Shown here one piece after another: positions 58,241-64,000 of a stretch of DNA of 64,000 nucleotides (positions within the stretch are counted from its first letter, which is position 1; each line of letters begins with the position of its first letter). Under the pieces are notes generated by a model. The model was not told the origin of the DNA, did not search any database, and was given only the letters and a program-made list of their open reading frames with translations. This DNA comes from Arthrobacter sp. PAMC25284. Its GTDB lineage: Bacteria > Actinomycetota > Actinomycetes > Actinomycetales > Micrococcaceae. The stretch covers positions 3,472,001 through 3,536,000 of the forward strand of contig NZ_CP080382.1 of the NCBI RefSeq assembly GCF_019443425.1, in the 5' to 3' direction. The position numbers and the translations under genes were made by a program.

Positions 58241-59964
58241 AAGGCGACGCCATGAACGCCTCTGTCGAAATCCACGAAGCCGGCGCCGCCGAGCGCCCGC
58301 TGCTCGAAATCCGTGATCTGGCCATCACGTTCGCTACCAGCAACGGCGAGGTCAACGCGGTCCGCCAGGCCCACCTGACGGTGATGCCCGGCGAGACCGT
58401 CGCCATCGTTGGCGAATCCGGCTCCGGCAAGTCAACGACGGCGCTGGCCGCGATCGGGCTGCTCCCCGGCAACGGCCGTGTCTCCGCAGGCCAGATCTTC
58501 TTCGACGGCGAAGACATCTCCAATGCCAGCGAGAAGCGAATGATCGAACTCCGCGGCAACAGCATCGGCATGGTCCCCCAGGACCCGATGTCGAACCTTA
58601 ATCCGGTGTGGAAGATCGGCTTCCAGGTCAAGGAGACGCTCAAAGCCAACGGCCTGCCCAGCGGTCCGGACGATGTGGCCAAGGTCCTCTCCCAGGCGGG
58701 CCTGCCGGACGCGGCCCGGCGCGCCCAGCAGTATCCGCACGAGTTCTCCGGCGGTATGCGCCAGCGTGCGCTGATCGCCATCGGCCTGTCCTGCCAGCCG
58801 CGCCTGCTCATCGCCGATGAGCCGACGTCCGCACTGGACGTCACGGTGCAGCGGCAGATCCTCGATCACCTGGACACCATGACGGCCGAACTCGGGACCG
58901 CCGTGCTGCTCATCACGCACGACCTCGGACTCGCTGCCGAGCGCGCCGACAAGGTCGTGGTGATGTACCGCGGGCAGGTCGTTGAGGCCGGGCCGTCACT
59001 GGAACTGCTGCAGAACCCCCGTCACCCGTACACCCAGCGGCTGGTGGCCTCGGCGCCGTCGCTCGCGTCACGGCGCATCCAGGTCGCGAAGGAACAGGGC
59101 GTCGCCGCTGCGGGGCTGCTGGCCCCGAGCGCGGCGGGCGTCGCGGCGCCGGCACTGCCGGATGCCGTGCTGGAGATTGAAAACCTGAGCAAGGTTTTTA
59201 AGCTCCGCTCCGGCTTCGGCAAGTCCACCAACTTCACGGCGGTTGATGACGTCTCGTTTAAGGTCAAGCGCGGGACGACGACGGCGATTGTGGGGGAGTC
59301 GGGCTCGGGCAAGTCCACCGTGGCCCAGATGGTGCTGAACCTGCTGAAGCCCACGTCCGGCAGGATCATCTTCGACGGCGTCGATACGTCCACGCTGAAC
59401 AGCAAGGAAATCTTCGCGTTCCGCCGCCGGGTGCAGCCGATCTTCCAGGATCCGTACGGTTCCCTGGATCCGATGTACAACATCTTCCGGACCATCGAGG
59501 AACCGCTGCGGACCCACAAGATCGGGGACAAGGCGAGCCGGGAGAAGAAGGTCCGGGAGTTGCTGGACCAGGTGGCGCTGCCGCAGTCCACCATGCAGCG
59601 TTACCCGAACGAGCTCTCCGGCGGCCAGCGCCAGCGCGTCGCGATTGCGCGGGCGTTGGCCCTGGACCCGGAAGTGATCATCTGCGATGAGGCGGTTTCC
59701 GCACTCGACGTTCTGGTGCAGGCACAGGTCCTGAACCTGCTCGCTGAGCTGCAGTCCACCCTGGGTCTGACGTACTTGTTCATCACCCATGACCTGGCCG
59801 TGGTCCGGCAGATTGCCGACCATGTCTGCGTAATGGAGCAGGGCAAGCTGGTGGAGACGGGGTCCACCGACGGGGTCTTTGATGCCCCGCAGATGGACTA
59901 CACAAAGGCGTTGCTCAACGCCATTCCGGGGGCCAGCCTGATGCTGCCGCCGGAAGTCGCCTGA
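58237..59964 (+). CDS. Fused dipeptide/oligopeptide ABC transporter ATP-binding protein (DppD-DppF fusion)
   Basis: This 575-residue protein carries two complete ABC ATPase domains that are separate proteins in E. coli. Walker A motifs are VGESGSGKSTTALA (near residue 65) and VGESGSGKSTVAQM (near 355). Signatures are FSGGMRQRALIAIGL and LSGGQRQRVAIARAL; Walker B are LIADEPTSALD and IICDEAVSALD. Such fusions are common in Actinobacteria. The start is the ATG at 58,237, coupled to the permease stop, or the ATG at 58,252. A strong terminator follows. Confidence 0.93.
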   Translation: MKGDAMNASVEIHEAGAAERPLLEIRDLAITFATSNGEVNAVRQAHLTVMPGETVAIVGESGSGKSTTALAAIGLLPGNGRVSAGQIFFDGEDISNASEKRMIELRGNSIGMVPQDPMSNLNPVWKIGFQVKETLKANGLPSGPDDVAKVLSQAGLPDAARRAQQYPHEFSGGMRQRALIAIGLSCQPRLLIADEPTSALDVTVQRQILDHLDTMTAELGTAVLLITHDLGLAAERADKVVVMYRGQVVEAGPSLELLQNPRHPYTQRLVASAPSLASRRIQVAKEQGVAAAGLLAPSAAGVAAPALPDAVLEIENLSKVFKLRSGFGKSTNFTAVDDVSFKVKRGTTTAIVGESGSGKSTVAQMVLNLLKPTSGRIIFDGVDTSTLNSKEIFAFRRRVQPIFQDPYGSLDPMYNIFRTIEEPLRTHKIGDKASREKKVRELLDQVALPQSTMQRYPNELSGGQRQRVAIARALALDPEVIICDEAVSALDVLVQAQVLNLLAELQSTLGLTYLFITHDLAVVRQIADHVCVMEQGKLVETGSTDGVFDAPQMDYTKALLNAIPGASLMLPPEVA

Positions 59965-60002
59965 GCACCGGTCCCGCCACCGCGGACTGACCGCCGGTGC
60001 AG

Positions 60003-60044
60003 GAGCCGGCGGCCGCCCTTTCAAGGGCAGCCGCCGGCTCTTTT
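60003..60044 (+). terminator. Intrinsic terminator after the peptide transporter
   Basis: GAGCCGGCGGCCGCCC (60,003-60,018) pairs with 60,025-60,040 save one mismatch, followed by TTTT. It lies 39 bases past the ATPase stop. Confidence 0.8.
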
Positions 60045-60107
60045 CGTTCTGCAGGGTAAGTGGTCCGCGGCGGCCGGTGGCGCCCGTGGACAACTGCCCG
60101 TGTGCCG

Positions 60108-61004
60108 TCAGCGGCGGTGCAGGCTCCTGGGAGACGTGTCTGGCACCGCTGCGGGCTCCGTCGCCGAAAGCCCATAGGACCGCAGCCGCTGGGCGAGGAC
60201 CAGCCCGAGGGCGTTGTGGCCCTGCCGGTTCAAATGGACGCGGTCCGTCAGCGAACCGGTGAGGTCATACCGGGTCAGCCAGTCCCCGGCGCTGACGAAC
60301 GGTACTTTGTGCCGCTGCGCGACGGTGCCCAGGAGTGCATCCACTTCGGTGCGGCGGCTGCCGCCGTCGTTGGCCGCGCGCGCCAGGGTGCCGACGATGG
60401 CGATCCTGGCGGCAGGGTAGCGTTGCCTGACGCTGGCGATGAGGCGGTCTGCGTTTCGCACAATCTGCTGGTCGGTTGCGCCTTTGCTGGCATCGTTCCC
60501 GCCGCCTTCGATCAGTACGAGCGGAGGGGAGCCGTACGGGAGTTTCCAGTCACCGCGCTGCAGCGCATCCATGTAGTTGCCCGTCTTCCCGAAAGACGCC
60601 ACGTATCCGGTTCCGCCCCGCCCGCAGAAATAAACCTTGTAGCCCAAAGCCTTGAGAGCCTGCCGCGGCCAGCCGAAGGAGGGCTCTGACTGGGAGTCGC
60701 CAATCAGGACAGCTGTCTGGCTGATGTCCTCGACAATTACTTCCTTCCGGCCGCTGGCAGGGTTCCGATAGATCGAGCCCGGCCGGAGGCGCGACGGATC
60801 CTGTTCAACCGCCGTCACTTCCGGGCCGGGCTCTGCGGCGTCGGATACCAGCACGCAGCCGGACAGGACGATGCCGACGGCGAGCATCGGTGCGATGAGG
60901 CGGGACAGCGCCGGGGCTTTACGCATACGGGGCTCCGTGCCGCGCCGGGGTGCTGCGGGCTGCGCCGGGGTGCGCGCGGATGGATAACCAGTGATCTTAC
61001 TCAC
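60108..61004 (-). CDS. SGNH/GDSL-type esterase lipoprotein
   Basis: This protein has the SGNH hydrolase blocks: block I VLIGDSQSEPSFGW with the catalytic Ser, block II glycine in CGRGGTGYVASFG, block III IEGGGNDASKG and block V DRVHLNRQGHNA with Asp and His. It probably removes acyl or acetyl groups from a cell-envelope sugar or lipid; substrate unknown. The GTG at 61,004 has AGAGGGGG upstream and gives 298 residues. The ATG at 60,926 would give a neat lipoprotein signal with cysteine 24 (GIVLSGC), and may be the real start. Confidence 0.78.
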   Translation of the reverse strand: MSKITGYPSARTPAQPAAPRRGTEPRMRKAPALSRLIAPMLAVGIVLSGCVLVSDAAEPGPEVTAVEQDPSRLRPGSIYRNPASGRKEVIVEDISQTAVLIGDSQSEPSFGWPRQALKALGYKVYFCGRGGTGYVASFGKTGNYMDALQRGDWKLPYGSPPLVLIEGGGNDASKGATDQQIVRNADRLIASVRQRYPAARIAIVGTLARAANDGGSRRTEVDALLGTVAQRHKVPFVSAGDWLTRYDLTGSLTDRVHLNRQGHNALGLVLAQRLRSYGLSATEPAAVPDTSPRSLHRR

Positions 61005-61197
61005 GCCAGATTCCCCCTCTCCGCGCCCTGACGATGGTGTCTGGGAACCCGCGCGTTTCGTATTTTAGGCCAATAAATGTCCTAGCGCTTAGACTTAGAG
61101 CAGGTGCCCTGTGTTAAAAGGGCTTATCCGTCGTGCGTTCCGGTTGGAAATGTCGCGATACCACAGCTGACTTCACCACTGAATCGAGCAATAACGC

Positions 61198-63127
61198 ATG
61201 TCTGAAACCACCACCAACACCGCGGTAGCCACTGCATCGCGCAGTGACCTGCGCAACGTCGCGATTGTGGCCCACGTTGACCACGGCAAGACCACCCTGG
61301 TCGACGCCATGCTCAAGCAGACCAACTCCTTTGCCGCCCACAACCACCTCGAAGACCGTGTTATGGACTCCGGTGACCTGGAACGCGAAAAGGGCATCAC
61401 TATCCTGGCCAAGAACACCACCGTGGCCTACAACGGACCGTCCTCCAACGGCGAGACCATCACGATCAACGTGATTGACACCCCCGGTCACGCTGACTTC
61501 GGCGGCGAAGTAGAGCGCGGCCTGTCCATGGTTGACGGCGTTGTCCTCCTCGTCGACGCATCTGAGGGCCCGCTGCCCCAGACCCGCTTCGTGCTGCGCA
61601 AGGCCCTCGCCGCGCACCTGCCCGTGATTCTCCTGGTCAACAAGACCGACCGCCCCGACGCGCGGATCGAAGAAGTTGTCCACGAGTCCATGGACCTCCT
61701 GCTGGGCCTTGCTTCCGACCTCGCCGACGAAGTTCCGGATCTGGACCTCGACAAGATCCTCAACGTCCCTGTTGTCTACGCCGCCGCCAAGGTTGGCCGC
61801 GCTTCCCTCGAGCAGCCGGCCGACGGCTCCGCTCCGGATAACGAGGACCTGGAACCCCTGTTCAAGGCCATCGTCGAGCACATCCCGGCGCCGACCTACA
61901 ACCCGGACGGTGTCCTGCAGGCGCACGTCACCAACCTGGACGCCTCGCCGTTCCTGGGCCGCCTTGCGCTCCTGCGCATCTACAACGGCACCCTTCGCAA
62001 GGGCCAGACCGTTGCCTGGGCGCGCGCCAACGGTGAGCTCAAGAACGTCAAGATCACCGAACTGCTGGCCACCAAGGCTCTCGACCGCGTCCCGGCAGAG
62101 TCCGCCGGTCCGGGTGAGATCGTCGCCGTCGCCGGTATCGAGGAAATCACCATTGGTGAGACGCTGACCGACGTCGACAACCCGCAGCCGCTGCCGCTCA
62201 TCACTGTTGACGACCCGGCCATCTCCATGACCATCGGCATCAACACCTCGCCGCTGGCCGGCCGGGTCAAGGGTGCCAAGGTTACGGCCCGCCAGGTCAA
62301 GGACCGCCTGGACAAGGAACTGATCGGTAACGTCTCCATCAAGGTGCTGCCCACCGAGCGTCCCGATGCCTGGGAAGTCCAGGGCCGTGGCGAGCTCGCG
62401 CTGGCCATCCTGGTCGAGCAGATGCGCCGCGAAGGCTTCGAACTGACCGTCGGCAAGCCGCAGGTAGTCACCCGGACTGTTGACGGCAAGATCCACGAGC
62501 CGATGGAGCACATGACCATCGACGTGCCGGAAGAGTACCTCGGCGCCGTCACCCAGCTCATGGCCGCCCGCAAGGGCCGCATGACCAACATGTCCAACCA
62601 CGGCACCGGCTGGTGCCGTATGGAGTTCATCGTTCCGGCCCGCGGCCTGATCGGTTTCCGCACCAAGTTCCTCACCGACACCCGTGGCGCCGGCATCGCG
62701 GCCTCCATCTCCGAGGGCTACGAGCCGTGGGGCCGGCCCGATCGAATACCGTACCAACGGTTCGATGATCGCCGACCGCGCGGGTGTTGTGACGCCGTTC
62801 GCCATGATCAACCTGCAGGAACGCGGCTCCTTCTTCGTCCGTCCCACCTCCGAGGTCTACGAAGGCCAGATCGTCGGCGAGAACTCCCGCGCCGATGACA
62901 TGGACGTCAACATCACCAAGGAAAAGAAGCTCACCAACATGCGTGCCGCTTCCTCCGACACCTTCGAGAACCTGACGCCGCCGCGCGACCTGACCCTCGA
63001 AGAGTCACTCGAATTCGCCCGCGAAGACGAGTGCGTTGAGGTTACCCCGGAATCCATCCGTATCCGGAAGCTCATCCTGGACGTCAACCAGCGGGCCAAG
63101 TCCGCCCGCGCCCGCGCCAAGTCCTAG
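61198..63127 (+). CDS. typA: Translational GTPase TypA/BipA (one frameshift)
   Basis: This ribosome-associated GTPase is of the EF-G type, involved in stress adaptation and ribosome assembly. G1 is AHVDHGKTTLVDAM, G3 DTPGHADFGGEVERG, G4 VNKTDRPDAR. The TypA-specific C-terminus includes ARGLIGFRTKFLTDTRGAG and KKLTNMRAASSDTFENLTPP. Frame 1 goes wrong after EGYEPWG; with one G fewer in GGGG 62,729-62,732 it reads YEPWAGPIEYRTNGSMIADR in frame 2 up to 63,127. Restored length about 642 residues, normal for TypA. Confidence 0.94.
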
Positions 63128-63162
63128 TTTCAGCGCAGCTGCGCTGATACACCGGGCGATTT

Positions 63163-63540
63163 GTGAATAAGAGAGCTGCCGGTCCGGCAGGCGGCATTGC
63201 CGCCGCCGGACCGGCAGCTCTTTTTGTTGCCCTGGCCGGCACAGCACTGCACGGACAGGACGCACTGATCGGTGGCATCGAGGTGCCGTGGGGTGCGGTG
63301 GCCGCGCTGGTGCTGCTTGCCTCGGTGGAACTCTGGCTCGGGGCGGCCTTCCGCTCGATCGTTCCGCCGGCGTTTTGCGGAATCCTCTGCTACGCGCTCA
63401 CGGGATGGTGGTCCGCGCTGGAGTCCGGTAAACGCCTGATCATCGACGACACCGCGGGCAACATCTGGATCTTCGGCATCGCAGTCGTCACGGTGGCCAT
63501 GCTGGCGTGGTGCGGGCGCTACCGGACCCCGCAAGTCTGA
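63163..63540 (+). CDS. Small hypothetical membrane protein whose 5' end forms the typA terminator
   Basis: This 125-residue frame starts at a GTG at 63,163. It has three or four hydrophobic segments (ALFVALAGTAL, WGAVAALVLLASVELWLGA, AFCGILCYALTGWW and WIFGIAVVTVAMLAWCG), so it looks like a genuine membrane protein. No family is assigned. Codons 4-21 coincide with a perfect 16-bp terminator stem and T-run, so either the true start is further in, or this gene is deliberately attenuated. Confidence 0.6.
   Translation: MNKRAAGPAGGIAAAGPAALFVALAGTALHGQDALIGGIEVPWGAVAALVLLASVELWLGAAFRSIVPPAFCGILCYALTGWWSALESGKRLIIDDTAGNIWIFGIAVVTVAMLAWCGRYRTPQV
63173..63225 (+). terminator. Strong intrinsic terminator of typA
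   Basis: GAGCTGCCGGTCCGGC (63,173-63,188) pairs perfectly with 63,205-63,220 and is followed by TTTTT (63,221-63,225). Just upstream is the palindrome TCAGCGCAGCTGCGCTGA. Confidence 0.85.
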
Positions 63541-63764
63541 GGCCCCAGGGCGGGACATGCTCATTGTTAGGACCGAAGCGCGGGCATAGCGGCATCATGT
63601 GCATCCGTCCGCCCGCAGGCGGGACATGCCCAGCGGTGATTCCCGCCTGCGAATTTCAGCGCTGGACATGTTCCCTCGGCCTCCGGGTGCCCTGGGCAGG
63701 CGCTTATCCACATAGCCCGGTGCCGCACTGGATGGTGCCAGTCGACCCACCGCACGATGGCTGC

Positions 63765-64000
63765 ATGGTCAGTATCCTCGACATACTCGCAAACTACGAC
63801 GGCGTTGCCCGCGCCAAACATCTTGCCGCGGCGGGCGTCTCGGACTTCCAGCTGAAAGCGTCGCTCTCCAGCGGCTCTGTGGCCAGGGTCGCCCGGGGCG
63901 TGTACGCGCTGCCTGGCGCCGATCCCGGGCTCATGGCCATTCGGTCCCTTCCGGCGGAGCCGGCCCTGCGTCACGGCTGCTCAGCTCCACGGACTGTGGG
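63765..64000 (+). CDS. AbiEi-type antitoxin-domain protein, 3' partial (one frameshift)
   Basis: The ATG at 63,765 opens VSILDILANYDGVARAKHLA and VSDFQLKASLSSGSVARVAR followed by GVYALPGAD. This is the winged-helix domain placed at the start of type IV antitoxins (AbiEi) and of many actinobacterial DUF559 nuclease-fold proteins. Frame 1 ends poorly (ALRHGCSAP), but frame 2 relative to it gives CVTAAQLHGLW, the conserved continuation. One C fewer in CCC 63,964-63,966 joins them. The remainder lies outside the window, so whether it is an antitoxin or an endonuclease-like protein is open. No toxin gene is visible on this side. Confidence 0.65.
   Translation, partial: MVSILDILANYDGVARAKHLAAAGVSDFQLKASLSSGSVARVARGVYALPGADPGLMAIRSLPAEPALRHGCSAPRTV

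Noticed and set aside
61198..63127. Programmed ribosomal frameshift in typA
   Set aside because: TypA is not known to need one, no slippery site with a stimulatory structure is evident, and identical breaks occur in ten other genes.

Overview
The window is high-GC actinobacterial DNA. The mycothiol-era core genes, leaderless-looking starts, betaine/oligopeptide ABC operons and overall protein style suggest a member of the Micrococcaceae, most like Arthrobacter or Pseudarthrobacter. That placement is inference from protein resemblance; no 16S rRNA gene is present.

Bases 1 to about 27,030 are an accessory island. It opens with a restriction operon: an Eco57I/PglX-type DNA methyltransferase (5' end outside the window), then McrB and McrC, joined by 4-base and 1-base overlaps. 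Next come two unrecognised leftward genes around a perfect 20-bp inverted repeat, a tyrosine recombinase and a Toprim plus P-loop replication protein, which together look like an integrative, self-replicating element. A cargo block follows at 17.7-23.6 kb. It holds a gene with a palindromic operator, a leftward pair (HEPN/zinc-ribbon protein and PD-(D/E)XK-like nuclease), a divergent HEPN protein of the Ymh type, and a protein with short tandem repeats. The block is closed by an integrase-excisionase pair beside a fragment of a tRNA 3' end; a decayed second copy of that fragment lies 1.1 kb further on. The pair of HEPN genes around a nuclease is the best candidate for an undescribed defence system.

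Bases 27.1-64 kb are ordinary chromosome. In order they carry a DUF2236 protein, a lipoprotein, an alpha/beta hydrolase, a YqeY-like protein, an ABC-F ATPase, two small membrane or Ala-rich proteins, CorA, and two Lrp/AsnC regulators divergent from an MFS transporter and a Cys/Met lyase. These are followed by a sugar-kinase-like protein, a pirin pseudogene, Nudix, a four-gene OpuC-type osmoprotectant importer, an AlaA-like aminotransferase, PPK2, XseB/XseA, a membrane protein, IspH, RmuC, YchF, two peptide-binding lipoproteins with a Dpp/Opp-type transporter, an SGNH lipoprotein, TypA/BipA, a small membrane protein and the start of an AbiEi-like gene.

Eleven genes, including ispH and typA, are broken by a frameshift of the same kind: one surplus G or C in a GGG/CCC or longer run. 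Because essential genes are hit and the direction never varies, I treat these as sequence or assembly errors and annotate the restored genes across the breaks. The pirin gene is different and looks truly decayed.
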